From: Cliona cf. orientalis
Taxonomy: Eukaryota; Porifera; Demospongiae; Clionaida; Clionaidae
Direction of reading: 5' to 3'
NCBI GenBank assembly: GCA_963930775.1
Contig: OZ005694.1
Coordinates: 10,866,899 to 10,930,898 of the forward strand
Length of the DNA: 64,000 nucleotides
Under the pieces are notes generated by a model. It was not told the origin of the DNA. It was given only the letters and a program-made list of their open reading frames with translations, and searched no databases. Positions within the stretch are counted from its first letter, which is position 1. Every line of letters starts with the position of its first letter. A program made the position numbers and the translations under genes. Of the stretch, positions 29,401-41,841 are shown in pieces.

Positions 29401-30070
29401 TAACGACTACTCCATCTCAGTCCATTCAAATTCTTCTCTATTTCATTTTCAAAAAAGTGTTCCTTGATTGCAGCTACAACAATGTTGATACTGTCACCTG
29501 TGCTAATTGGCTAATTATAATAATCATAGTTACTACGTATAACAACATTTGTCTCCCTTATTAAAATGCATGACATTGTATGTGAGAAATTTCACTTACA
29601 TGAATCCATGCTATTTTTATGATTTGCTAGACTGTGAAAGTTTATCTCCCACAGATTCCGGCATAACAGAATCTGATGCATGAATCTTCATTTTTTGTGC
29701 AAAACCACACAATTTAATAATCTTATTATTCCTCAAACGTTTACAGCACTTATAACAATACAAGCAAAAAAATCTAATGATAATGAAAGGAGGAAGGATT
29801 GACTAACAACTATAGGTATGCAAAAAATTGTTTAGTAGCAGCTGCAATTTATATTAGTACAGAGATCAATGGCAAACTATATAAAATTAATGTGTGGAAA
29901 AAATATTGAATTCAAAAGGGGGGGATTCACTAACAACAGTTAATTACTAGTCTACATCTATTGCAATAAAATTGTTTAGTAACTACTAATTAATAGAGAG
30001 CAATGGCAAAGGAAATGTGTAGCTGAAAAATAAATTTTGTGGTTTGAGTTTATTTCGGTAGCTGCTTCGA
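29401..30070. repeat. 3' flank of an inverted Pmp-7TM gene behind LONP2
   Basis: Reverse complement of sequence found behind the plus-strand Pmp-7TM genes. Shared blocks include GGATTCACTAACAAC and the TGTCACCTGTGCTAATTGG stretch also seen at 46170 and 59260 in reverse. This ties LONP2 and the gapped Pmp-7TM gene tail-to-tail. Confidence 0.7.
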
Positions 30071-30098
30071 TCATTTTGTGTATTTAGCAGAAGCTGGC
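30071..30098 (-). CDS. Pmp-7TM gene, last codons before gap (partial)
   Basis: Read on the minus strand, the 28 bases bordering the gap encode PASAKYTK and a TGA stop. This is exactly the C-terminus of the intact paralog at 54904-58674. The rest of the gene would lie in the gap. Confidence 0.8.
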
Positions 30099-30121
30099 NN
30101 NNNNNNNNNNNNNNNNNNNNN
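30099..30121. other. assembly gap (23 N)
   Basis: The left border is the C-terminal end of a minus-strand Pmp-7TM gene and the right border is that family's promoter, cut inside the TATTTAAG box. By comparison with paralogs about 4 kb should be here, so the stated length is probably a placeholder. Confidence 0.85.
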
Positions 30122-30175
30122 AATACAGCAGGTCAAGTGTGGGTGCATGGTAGGGTAGGGTATAACTGTAAGAAA
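30122..30175 (-). promoter_or_regulatory. Pmp-7TM promoter, inverted copy
   Basis: Its reverse complement (CTACCATGCACCCACACTTG, then ACCTGCTGTATT) matches the block before the TATTTAAG box at 47800-47830. The match stops at the gap. Confidence 0.7.
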
Positions 30176-33160
30176 TTATTACCGTACTTAATCTAATACT
30201 ACGCATGGAAAAAAATTTTTGAAATCTCATTATCTGAATATTCCAAATTCCTAATTGTAAACAAATTAATTTGCATTTTCTGGAACAGTAGTTAAGGAAT
30301 CAGATATAATCATAGACTACGTAAGTAATAATATATAACTATACAATGTCATTATAAAAATGAGTATCTTAAAGGTTTAACCGGCCATTAAGAATAATTT
30401 ACCCTCCTCTGCATGTATTCATGCACTCTGCTTACTGAAAAAAATTTTAAAAGTAACCAGTGAGTCTCCAATGAACTTCATTATGTCGAAATGAACCAAT
30501 TATTGGATTGATATAAATATAATTTATATTAAACAGTCTCGCTGCACGAAGACCCACAATGTCATGTGAAGTTTTGCTTTCTATAGTAGAACATAGAGTG
30601 GATTACACTACTATACATTACTCCATACATCTATAGAATAAATAGGTTTATAAATGCTTAAAATTGCTGCGTGCAGTCTCTGCCACATGCATGGCTTGCT
30701 GGTCATATTTTGTCAATATTAATGAAGGGGTCCCTGTCAATCAGTGCTGTAGGATAAATTATTTTATAACAATTTCAGTAGCCTGATCAAGACCTAATAA
30801 TGCTCAGTCTCTGGGGTACTGGTCAAAACAGGTTCCCTCAGGATCCATATTATAGCTATTATAATTATACTCTGGTATCAGTAAAACTAGTCGATGGTGC
30901 TGAGTTTGAAATCCACAATTTCCATCAAAAATATTCAATATATAAAGTACTGTGCTGTGTACCATTCTATACTGATACTGTCATCATGCTGATTCATGGT
31001 ACATGTATACAATAGTATCCTGCATTCCGAGGCTGTTCACCCGGAACAACAATCTACATGTAATATTATTATTACATGTAATATTATTATTACATGTAGA
31101 TTGTTGTTCCGGGTGAACGGCCTCGGAATGCAGGATACTATTGTATACATGTACCATGAATCAGCATGATGACAGTATCAGTATAGAATGGTACACAGCA
31201 CAGTACTTTATATATTGAATATTTTTGATGGAAATTGTGGATTTCAAACTCAGCACCATCGACTAGTTTTACTGATACATTATTGGCCTGCTATGAGAGA
31301 GGGGACTGCTTGGAGTATAGCTACAAACTGTAGTATGAAACAAAATTAAAAAAAAACATCCAACATACTTACTACAAAATTAATGTAGTTGATGTCATGA
31401 GCATAATTATTACATATATACTTGTATACCATGCAATGTATGTAATAACAGGAACAAACATGGAGTAGATTACATGTATAGTACAAATGCATACGTATAC
31501 AACAAGGTGCATACTACCAACAGAGTCTCAATTGAGTAGTCCATAGCTTTTCTCAAAGTTGGTCACGTACTATGTATAATAGTAAAAATACAAATTGAAT
31601 GTACACTGCACAAACATGCACGCACTACACGCACGCATGCCGCATGACACGCACGTACACACACACAAACGTCATAAGACTATCGCTTTCAGCAGCTCCC
31701 TCGGTTTGCTGTTCTCTACTTCAGTACAACGTTGGCAAGGAAGTCTCTACCTCAGAAAATGAGGAGGTGTTTTCACCACATCTTTCGGAGGGGATGTAAA
31801 GCCATCGGTCCTGGAGGACTGGTTCAAACTTTAGCCTCTGGCTATCTCCATGCCACCCTCGTTAGCCACAATGGTGGTAAACCCGAAGGAGAAACTTAAA
31901 TGTCTATAATATATTATATTATATTATATACTGTAATACCTGTAACGACTGTTATATTAATAGAAACTCTCTCCATCATTAAAATGCATGTACCGGATAT
32001 ATGGAAATATAATATTTGCCTGCTTTTACTGTGTTGTGTATAAATAAATTTTGCTATATACGTAGACTATGAAAGTTTTTCTCCCATGAAATTCAAACAG
32101 ATATTATTAGGTGCAGCTGGCACAATTTTTTATCTTTAGTGCAAAATCTTGTAATTATTATTCCTCAACACTCAGTGACTCAAATACAGTATGTCATACG
32201 TGTGTACAGGTATAGGCTACGGCCAATTAAATGTAAGAAATTAATCATTATAACAATAATTATGTGGTTATCTTGGCCCGCTTTCATGCCTCCTTTCTAT
32301 AGATCATTAACCATTTAATTTAGCATCAGGAAATCTCATTATCTGAATATTCCAAATTCCTAATTGTAAACAAATTAATTTGAATTTTCTGAAACAGTAG
32401 TTAATTATGCAGAGGATTCAAATATAGCTATACAATCATAGACTATTATCATAGTACCGGTATAATTAAGTAATACTGATATACACTAAAAATGAGTACC
32501 TTAAAGGTTTAACCGGCCATTAAGAATAATAATTTACCCTCCTCTGCATGTATGTATTCATGCACCTGCTTACTGAAAAAACTAGAGCTCTCTAGAGCAC
32601 AAAACCCTCGGCGCGCTGCATGGCATTAGCTGCACAAGCAGGCGATGACAATAAAATGTTATTAGTATAGCTTCCCTTTGCCCAGTTTCAATGTTGCACG
32701 TAGAAAAGGGTAAAGGACCAACAGCATGAGGGCTGGGGGTGAGGCTAATATGTTGTTCAAGGTTTAATGGCTCACAGCAGCAACAACTTTGATGTGTTGT
32801 ATCGAATTCCATACTCATGGCAATGCCTAGCTACATGCATCAAGTCAGCTTCCTTGAGGACAATGACCATAATATGCAGGCAAATGACTGTCATGCCCAC
32901 TGAGCTGCTGCCACGGTGCTCCAATCAGTGATGAGCTAGTCATCTTGTTGGATCTATAAGTATAGCTAACCGTAATACCCTTTGAGTTGAAAGGAAGCCA
33001 CTGTCGTCGGCTTAATCCGTCGAAGTGCTTTATGTCTTTAGTTATTATAGTTTACTGTATGTTTCTAACTAGTTAATTGTACCAATACTAGGGTTACATG
33101 CTTTGTACTAGCTCCATGCTATTTCATGTATCCTCTGCAATTGCAGAAACAGTATAATTA
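30176..33160. repeat. inverted copy of Pmp-7TM upstream DNA
   Basis: No gene seen. Most of it is the reverse complement of sequence upstream of the plus-strand genes (compare 39700-41630 and 52200-53560). It includes the 404-bp palindrome at 30875-31278 and two copies (about 30223-30520 and 32325-32580) of a 300-bp dispersed repeat that recurs at 62990-63265. A CA-rich tract lies near 31620-31670. Confidence 0.65.
30875..31278. repeat. 404-bp near-perfect palindrome
   Basis: Two arms of about 190 bases read as reverse complements, with one mismatch noticed (GAGGCTGTTC against GAACGGCCTC). The centre at about 31076 is a short tandem of ACATGTAATATTATTATT. The arms begin GTATCAGTAAAACTAGTC and end with its complement. 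Single-copy homologs of one arm lie at about 41090-41300 and 53035-53230. Confidence 0.92.
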
Positions 33161-33161
33161 A

Positions 33162-35234
33162 ACACTAAGTAGAAAAAAAAAGCAATTAAATAAATAAATA
33201 ATCTAATTCATGGGGGGTTTGGGAGCACTTGGGGGGATAATTTTTACATGGGCACGCAGAATGGGTCAAAACTAGAATTTTGATGGCGGGAAATTTTGAT
33301 TCACACCTTACAATTAAAGTTATGGCCCTTTGAAGTTTCCCCATATGTTTGTATAGGAAGCCATGCACTTGCAATGTTTTCCGCCCACACGCTACGTGAG
33401 GGGTGGGGCCACGCGCGCACATCAACGTGACGACCATTACCCACTTTGGTCAAAATTGATGTATAGGCTGCCTGCTTGCATTGTATGGCTCTACTATGCA
33501 TCCAGCTCGACTATGTGGTGGTTTTCGGACAATTTTTTTTCTGCTTAGTGTTCTGGTCTCCTTGAAAAAAAATTAAACACTAAGTAGAAAAAAAAAGCAA
33601 ATTTAAATAATTAAATAAATAAATAATCTAATTCATGGGGGGTTTGGGAGCACTTGGGGGGATAATTTTTACATGGGCACGCAGAATGGGTCAAAACTAG
33701 AATTTTGATGGCGGGAAATTTTGATTCACACCTTACAATTAAAGTTATGGCCCTTTGAAGTTTCCCCATATGTTTGTATAGGAAGCCATGCACTTGCAAT
33801 GTTTTCCGCCCACGCGCTACGTGAGGGGTGGGGCCACGCGCGCACATCAACGTGACGACCATTACCCACTTTGGTCAAAATTGATGTATAGGCTGCCTGC
33901 TTGCATTGTATGGCTCTACTATGCATCCAGCTCGACTATGTGGTGGTTTTCGGACAATTTTTTTTTTGCTTAGTGTTCTGGTCTCCTTGAAAAAAAAAAA
34001 AAATAAATAAATAAACACTAAGTAGAAAAAAAAAGCAAATTTAAATAAATAATCTAATTCATGGGGGGTTTGGGAGCACTTGGGGGGACTTTTTTTACAT
34101 GGGCACGCAGAATGGGTCGAAACTAGAGATTTGACCGAACAGATTTTTGATTCACACCTTACAATTAAAGTTACGGCCCTTTGAAGTTACCCCATATGTT
34201 TGTATAGGAAGCCATGTATTTGCAATGTTTTCTACGTGAGGGGCGGGGCCACGCGCGCACATCAACGTGACGACCATTACCCACTTTGGTCATAATTGAT
34301 GTACAGGCAGCCTGCTTGCATTGTATGGCTCTACTGTGCATCCGGCTCAACTATGTGTTGGTTTTCGGACAATTTTTTTTTTCTGCTTAGTGTTCTGGTC
34401 TCCTTGAAAAATTAAACACTAAGTAGAAAAAAAAAGCAAATTTAAATAATTAAATAATTAAATAAATAAATAATTAAATAATCTAATTCATGGGGGGTTT
34501 GGGAGTACTTGGGGACATAATTTTTACATGGGCACGCAGAATGGGTCGAAACTAGAGATTTGACCTGAAAGAATTTTGATTCACGCCTTTGAATTGAAGT
34601 TACGGCCCTTTGAAGTTTTCCCATATGTTTGTACAGGGAAGCCATGCGTTTGCAATGTTTTCCGCCCACGCGCTACGTGAAAAACGGGGAATCCCCGTTA
34701 GGCGCGCGCACACAAACGTGACGACCTTTACCTGTTTTGGTCAAAATTGGAGTATAGGGTGCCTGCTTGCATTGTATGGCTCTACTAAGCATCCAGCTCA
34801 ACTATGTGGTGGTTTTGGACAATTTTTTTTTTCTGCTTAGTGTTCTGGTCTCCTTGTTACACACTAAGTAGAAAAAAAAACAATATTTTAAATAATTAAT
34901 TCAGGGGGGAATTGGGAGCACTTGGGGACATAATTTTTGTACCGGCACGCAGAATGGATTAAATCTAGAGATTTGACCTTTAGGAATTTTGATTCACACC
35001 TTAGAATTAAAGTTACGGCCCTTTAAAGTTTCCCATATGTTTGTATAGGGAAGCCATGCGTTTGCAATGTTTTCCGCCCACGCGCTACGTGAAAAACGGG
35101 GAATACCCGTGGTGTGCGTTATTTAGAAAAATTCTCAAAATTGGAGTATAGGTTGTTTGCTTGCTTTGTATGGCTCTACTGTGCATCCTAGGTGTATTAT
35201 GTGATTTTCTGGACAATTTTTTTCTGCTTAGTGT
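33162..35234. repeat. five tandem TIR elements
   Basis: Units at about 33162-33551, 33577-33975, 34015-34393, 34415-34843 and 34860-35234. Each begins CACTAAGTAGAAAAAAAA and ends TTTTTTTTCTGCTTAGTG, an imperfect TIR. Units 1 and 2 are almost identical; 4 and 5 are more diverged. All carry GTTTTCCGCC or a relic of it, GCGCTACGTGA and, in units 1-4, CGTGACGACC(A/T)TTACC. No shared long ORF, so these are non-coding elements repeated head-to-tail. Confidence 0.88.
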
Positions 35235-35646
35235 GCACGCTAGCTTGAAAAATTACACACAAAAAAAAAAAAAAAAAAGAAGGCGGCGACCGATTATCCT
35301 ACTGCGCATGTAGCCTCGTCCCCAGGCCACTCCCACGTTTTCAATGTTGCAAACGTGGGAGTGGCCTAGGGACGAGGCTACTGCGCATGCACTGAGGATT
35401 AGCATAGTAATAATTATAAACTTACCGTATAAAGCGCATGACACACAATGTTCTATTTATACGTAGAGGCATACCAGCGGTAGCCTGGAAAAGCCAAGAA
35501 GCTTGGAATCAGCAAATGACGCCAAAACTGGCGAACGAAGCGTTTTCGGCGAAATCCACACAAATCATACGTTTGGAACGTCATAAGGAACCTTGCAACA
35601 CCGAAAAATGGACTCGCAAACGAGGTATGTAGCAGCTAGCGTGGTA

Positions 35647-35685
<39 letters not shown>

Positions 35686-35728
35686 CACAGAACGATTACC
35701 GTAACCCTACGGCGCATGCGCCGAGGGT
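35235..35728. repeat. spacer with foldback, (GACA)n and small palindrome
   Basis: A poly-A tract is followed by a hairpin at 35312-35382 (TAGCCTCGTCCCCAGGCCAC pairs with its near complement). (GACA)n lies at about 35648-35682. A palindromic GGCGCATGCGCC sits in CCCTACGGCGCATGCGCCGA, right at the truncation point of the following gene copy. Confidence 0.75.
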
Positions 35729-36813
35729 TAATACTCTTTCCCGCAGACATTGAAGCAAATAATTTATTCATATTTCTACGAGTTTTTATTGCCTGGTTCA
35801 ACTTGGATTTTGGAATCGAGACTTGCTTCTTTGCTGGATTGGATGCTTATTGGAAGACATGGCTGCAGTTTCTATTCCCATTCTACATCTGGGCCATTGC
35901 TGGTGTTATCATTGTTGCTTGCCGCTACTCCTCTCGCCTCACTAACCTCATCGGTAGCAGAGCTGTTCCTCTTCTAGCCACACTCTTCCTTCTATCTTAT
36001 ATGAAGCTTCTTCGCACTGTGATAGATGCCATCTCAGTTGCAGTGATAGCTCAGTACCCACAGAAGACCTCCTATGTTGTGTGGTACCTCGATGGAAACC
36101 TACGCTACTGCCAGCACCCTCACATTTACCTTTTCTTAGCGGCCATTGCTACTTTTATATTCTTGTGGCTTCCCTATACACTCCTGCTTCTGCTCATTCA
36201 ACCTTTGAGGAGAGTGTCTCATCTAAGGCCACTCAAGTGGATCAACAAGCTAGCCCCTGTCTACGATGCTTACTTCTCTCCTTTGAAGGATAAGCACCGA
36301 TACTGGTTTGGAGCAATGCTTCTTGTTCGAGGAATACTCCTGGTTCTATTGACAGTAACTTCAGTGTACAACCCAGAACTAAATGTATTTGCACTGTTTC
36401 TGTTCATGGCCTTCTTACTTTATTTCATATCGATCAAAAATGTTTACAAGCGAGTAGATGTGAGAGTTCTAGAAAGTTCTACTTTGCTGAACCTTATTGT
36501 CTTGAGTGCTGGAACTATGTACAGGTGGGAATCTACTGAATCAAGGTCAAAATTGCTTATGGTGTCGATTGGAATCACCTTTGCTCAATTCTGTGTCATT
36601 GTTATGTGGAGTTTGATCAAGCCTTGTCTCAGTGCTGGTTGGAGGTGCAGACAAAATCAAGGCCATGATGTCATCGATGAGGTCATTGATGATGATGACA
36701 TCGTTCACGAACGAATCGAAGATCCTGAACTTGAACTGCTGCTCAATGATACCCCTCGGCCCATTACCATGCCAGCTTCTGCTAAATATACAAGTATAAA
36801 AACAATTGAATAA
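35729..36813 (+). pseudogene. Pmp-7TM gene truncated to the membrane domain
   Basis: Open from within the third hydrophobic segment to a stop, and very close to the 54904-58674 paralog from ILFPADI onward (for example GIETCFF, SRLTNLIGSRAV, KHRYWFGAML, RVDVRVLES). Everything before that is missing: signal peptide, beta-helix, Cys-rich linker and the first membrane segments. The normal C-terminus PASAKYTK is altered because a TIR element begins inside it, adding SIKTIE and a new stop. The frame runs upstream to 35593 through (GACA)n, but that part has no homology. Probably dead, though the membrane domain itself is intact. Confidence 0.85.
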
Positions 36814-37177
36814 AATTGAAGGATGAAGTAGGGATGGCAGGATCAAAAAGTACACAAACAAGATTTATAAGGGATAATTGCATCTACTATACATCCCTAC
36901 GCTTGCTTTTCTTTATTATTACGCACCTATTAAGGTACCATTTAATTGCGTGGGCGTGAGCGTCAGGAATGGCTAATTCAATTAGCGAATCGTGAAGGGG
37001 CGTGGCCGAAGAGGCCATACGAGTGCTTTTGGTCGAAGGTGGGCGTGTCCAGAATCGGCCAGGGATGATTATGCGCGTGTAATTAGCGACCGGAAGTGGC
37101 CCCTGAAGAAAAGGCCGGTAATTGCCCACATCAAAGCAAGATCAAAGCATTCTTTCTTAACTATTAACCGCAACGAC

Positions 37178-37208
<31 letters not shown>

Positions 37209-38202
37209 TATTAGGCCTAATTAAGCATGTGGGGGGTGTTCCTGGCACTGTGTGGAGTGTGTGCGTGTGCGTTAATGCAGGTTTTATTGCTTCGGATTGG
37301 GCGTGGCTTCACGGGCCAGTGCTTGGACATCGGCGCCTGGGACTTGGCCTCGGCGATAGGTGGGCGTGTCCCGGAAGCGGTGGTGACCTTTGAACCCCGC
37401 GAGGAGGCTTTGGGGGCGTGGCAGGAGGTCAAAGGTGAGGCCATGTCCGTTAATGAGGCACTGTACGGCGGTGCGATCGAGGGGCCTGTACGGCTGGACG
37501 GAAGCTGACGATGGTTTGAAGCGGATGTGGTTGCGATGACGTGTTGTTACTCCGCCCACACAGGAAATGAGGTGAGCTCTTGCGTGGGCGGTGTGGCAGA
37601 ACGGCCTCCAAGTGTTTGTGTGTGTTTTGGCCTTGAGGAAGCTGTGTGTTTTAATTGGGATTGATTGTGGGCTTCCGGTGGACATCCGGTGGTTAGTAGG
37701 CACTTGATTGAGAATGGTGGTCCTTGGGGAACAGGGTGGGGCTGTTTTGGGCGTGGCCTGGCCCCTCCCTTCCGGCTCGGCTTCCGGTCCATGGAGGATA
37801 TTAAATGAACACTTCCGGCTCTAGCAGCCACACCCCTGAGACCTGTGCAATTAAAAGGGCGTGGTTACACAACATGCACCTCACTAATGACTTTGATGTG
37901 GTTTAGGTGTCATATCCCCCACCTCACGCCCACGCAATTTAATGGTACCTTAATGTCAATATACTTGTCGAGTGAAGTATGTGGAAGATATTCAGGTTAT
38001 TCCTAGTTGTCACGATGGTGGGATGGTCAGTTTGATTCAATCACATGCATTATTGTTGGTTATTTTTGCATCCCTCAACTTGAAAGCAAGCGTAGGGATG
38101 TATAGTAGATGCAATTATCCCTTATAAATCTTGTTTGTGTACTTTTTGATCCTGCCATCCCTACTTCATCCTTCAATTTTATTCAATTGTTTTTATACTT
38201 GT
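36788..38202. mobile_element. 1.4-kb TIR element with 120-bp identical arms
   Basis: The left arm from ACAAGTATAAAAACAATTG (36788-36911) and the right arm (38083-38202) are reverse complements without visible mismatch. A second inverted pair (AAGGTACCATTTAATTGCG at about 36932 and its near complement at about 37925) follows inside. The interior is GC-rich, with a poly-A run near 37180 and many GGGCGTGGC words. Its short ORFs on either strand match nothing I know. It looks like a recently moved non-autonomous DNA element. Confidence 0.8.
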
Positions 38203-38924
38203 TCCTGTTCTTTTTTTATTGCACATAGTGCATTTTATCAATGCCATCTTACATGGCTTGCTCACAACTTCTATCCAGTGTAATTAAGTGCATGGACGAT
38301 GGGAGGTGCCAAAGTTTCATATGCCTATGTGATGAAGCAGGCTGATAAAGAAGGCAGTTTTAGGCGGCCCAAGTAGTGATGAGACTCTTCCGTTTAGGGA
38401 GAAAATCAAGTTCTAAATTTTATTGTTAGCAGCAGCTACTCGGCATAATTCTATGATCTGTACGTTACCGCTCCGTGAGCCTTGCGCCTTCGTATGCCTA
38501 AATATCTCAGATGATCTTTCCAGCGGAGCATTAGTGCTGCACGCGCTAGCGATTAGCTCGCCTATGCCTAGCGTCTTACCGCTCCCCGAGCCTTGCGCCT
38601 TCTTATCCATGATCGATCCAGCGAGCTGCTGCACGCGCTAGAGAGTAGCTAGCTCGCCTCGGCTCGAGCTCGCCTGGGGCGCAGCGCTGTCACATGACTT
38701 CACCATGGCAACACATTCATATTCCGAGCATGCGCATTATATCATAAAAATGGCGTATCAGACACACCCAATTATCAATGCGCCGTACACACCCACTATT
38801 ACGTAACTTTCGAGATAATGCCAAACTTGCGTGCCACTGCACTGCGCGCTACAAAATGGAGTGGATTTATACTCAAACTAAGATGAGCGATTAAGGCAGT
38901 CTTGAGCTAGCCCTGATAATGAAA

Positions 38925-38976
<52 letters not shown>

Positions 38977-39478
38977 ATGACAAATGGCCATTTTTTTGAA
39001 CATCTGGTTCTGGCATATACAATTGATTTGATGAATGATCTTGGTCTTGTTAGATAGATAATTTGCTGGAGATTCTGATTTTCATACTTAGAAACTTCAC
39101 AAAATTACCTATTTTGAGATATTTGGATATTTGTAATGTATTACATATATGGCATATCCGGGCCATCCCTACTTATAGAGTCTACCGACTCTATGATATA
39201 CTAAATGATTAAAGCAGCTACCAAAATCATCTCTATAACTGCAAATATTTTTTGAGGGACAATTTCCTGCTACAAACTTAAATTTATTTACTTTTTCATT
39301 GACCTCTGTAGTATAATTATTAGTAGGTAGCTACTAAATAATTAGATGTTAGTGAATCCAATCCTTCCCCTTTTGTAACATAATTTTGTTTTCACTATAA
39401 TTGTGTATAGCTTTAAGCGTTGAGGAATAATAATTATGTAAAAAAAAATGTTAGTCATTATTAGCACATGAGACAAGG
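38203..39478. repeat. spacer with (GAAA)n tract
   Basis: No gene recognised. It contains two related 40-base blocks (ACCGCTCC(G/C)(T/C)GAGCCTTGCG) at about 38466 and 38578 and a (GAAA)n tract at about 38926-38977. Pmp-7TM-type 3' flank resumes near 39180. Confidence 0.6.
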
Positions 39479-39565
39479 CTTGCTCATGAGCGAATTGAAG
39501 ATCCTGAACTTGAACTGCTGATCAATGATACTCCCATGCCAGCTTCTGCTAAATACACAAAATGA
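39479..39565 (+). pseudogene. Pmp-7TM C-terminal shard
   Basis: Encodes the family tail (AHERIEDPELE...PASAKYTK, stop at 39563-39565) with a 12-base in-frame loss of the RPIT region. No upstream coding sequence is joined to it. Confidence 0.8.
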
Positions 39566-41659
39566 ACTCGAACCTCAAAATTTGATGCTTTATCATTATC
39601 TCTATACTATAATTATTTCTATGTGACTAGTTGTTAATGAATCCTCCCCCTTTCACTATGTAATTTTGTTTTCCTTAGCTTCTGTGTATAGCTTAAAGTT
39701 TTGAGGAATAATAATTGCGTGGTTTTGCGCAGAAGATAAAAAAATTCCTTCAGCTGCACCTTAACACATCTGTTTAAATGTACGTGGATTTCACAGGAGA
39801 AAATACTTCACAGTCTAGCAAAATTTTTTTATACACAACACAGCAATAGCAGGCAAAATAATATTATATTTCCACATGCATGCATGCATTTAAATGATGG
39901 AGAGAGTTTCTATCATTAGCACAGGTATTACAGTATAGAAATTATTTTTAGTATGATAATAATTATAATATAATCAAGCAGCACTTCCTTGTCAACACAT
40001 TCTACTAAAGTAGAGAACAGCAAACCGAGGAAGCTGCTGAAAGTGATAGAGTCTTATTATACGTGTGTGTGCGTAAAATTAATGTGTGTATGTGAGTGCG
40101 TACATGTGCATGCGTGTGTGTGTGTGTTTGTGTGTGCATTGTGTTTTAAATATAATAATATTATATTATAATATGTAACCAACTATGAGAAATGGTATGG
40201 ACTACTTAATTTGAAACTCTCTGTTGGTAGTAACGGGGGTATGTACCTTGTTATATGAATTTGTACTGTACATGTAAACCTACTCCATGTTTGTTCCTGT
40301 TATTATATACATTGGTACAAGTATAGCTATATGCTCATAACTATGTTAAATTTTGTAGAAAGTATGTTGGATGTTTTCATGTTTGTAGTGCGTGCATGCA
40401 TGTTTGCTGTGTGCATTGTGTTTTTAATAATATATATATACGTGATCAACTATGAGAAAAGCCATGGACTACTCAATTGAGACTCTTTGTTAGTAGTACC
40501 GGCCCGGCGGGGTATAATACGTATCTTCTTGTAATATGTACTATACATATGCACGCACTACTAACTTGAAAACATCCAACATACTTTCTAGATCTACAAA
40601 ATTAACATAGCTATGAGCATACTTGTACCAATGTATGCAATAATAGAGGAACAAACATGGAATAGATTTACATGCATGTAATTCGATCTACTCCATGTTT
40701 GTTCCTTATTACATATATTGGTACAAGTATGCTCATAACTATGTGAAAGTTTTCAAGCTAAAATTTGTAGTGTGTACATGTTTGCTGTGTGTATTGTAGT
40801 TTTAATAATATTACGTGACCAACTATGAGAAAAGCTATGGATCGACTACTCAATTGAGACTCTGCTGGTAGTACCGAGAGTATGTATCTTGTTGTATGAA
40901 TTTGTACTGTACAATGTCATGTAGATCTACTCCAGATTTGTTCCTGTTATTACATACATTGGTACAATGCATGCTCATAACTACAATTTTGTAGTGGGTA
41001 TTTTCAAAAAAAATTGTTTCATACTACACTCTGTACATGTAGCTACTCCAAGCGGTCCCCCCTCTCATAGCAGGCCAATGTATTATTTTGTACTTTGTTG
41101 TTCTGGATGAACGGCCTTGGAATAGCTATACCCCGGTCATGCAGGATACTATTGTATACATGTACCATGAATCAGCATGATGACAGTGTCTTTATAGAAA
41201 GGTACACCAGTAGCTACTCAATGGCTTTATATTGAATGTTGTTGATGGAAATTATGGGTTTCAAACTCTGCACCATCGATTAGTTTTACTGATACTGAGG
41301 GAACCCGTTTCGACCAGCACCCCAGAGAGCGTTATTAGGTCCTGATGCTACTGTAACTGTTATAACATTAATAGATTATCCTGAGTATATAGCACTAATT
41401 GACAGGGACTAAAATTGATAATACCCGGTATGTGACCAGCAGACCATGCAGAGACTGCAGCAATTTTAAGCATTTCTGAACCTGTTTGCTCTATAGATGT
41501 ATGGAGTAATGTAATCCACTCTGTGTTTGTGCCTATCCACTGATGCAAGTAAATATTACACTCACTACTACATTTTGTAGAAAGCTAATTATTATTAAAA
41601 AATTTCAATGTGGGGTCTTTATGCAGCCAGACTGTTTGGCTATATACGTAGCCTACCTG
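39566..41659. repeat. Pmp-7TM upstream DNA with degenerate tandem units
   Basis: Units containing GACCAACTATGAGAAAAGC, ACTCAATTGAGACTCT and TGTTCCTGTTATTACATAC recur at about 40180, 40440 and 40810. They recur again before the later gene copies (52400, 52750, 54050). The final 600 bases parallel 52960-53560. Confidence 0.65.
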
Positions 41660-41745
41660 CTCTACCATGCACCCATGCATGACATGCTGTATTTAAGTCA
41701 CTGAGTTCTGTTGCGCTAGTCAGATTGAGTCTCACTGCTGCGTGT
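41660..41745 (+). promoter_or_regulatory. Pmp-7TM promoter, copy ending at 45623
   Basis: A TATA-like TATTTAAG lies at 41690-41697, 152 bases before the Met, inside a block conserved before all other copies. The conserved words are CATGC, CTGTA(T/C)TTAAGT and GTGTCTGTGCATGC. Confidence 0.55.
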
Positions 41746-41841
41746 CTGTGCATGCACCTTCGCAAGATCACCCACTCTTCTTGATAAGCACTTACTTCTT
41801 GGTTATTGTGGTAGACATAAGCTGTGAAAAATAGCTCGACA

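Noticed and set aside
33186..33926. Repeated 66-83 residue ORFs on both strands
   Set aside because: Carried by tandem TIR elements; not conserved in all five units.
35565..35801. ORF with CLSVCLSVCLSV repeats
   Set aside because: Translation of the (GACA)n microsatellite.
37227..37703. ORFs on both strands inside the 1.4-kb TIR element
   Set aside because: GC-rich low-complexity readings on overlapping strands, with no transposase motif and no family resemblance.
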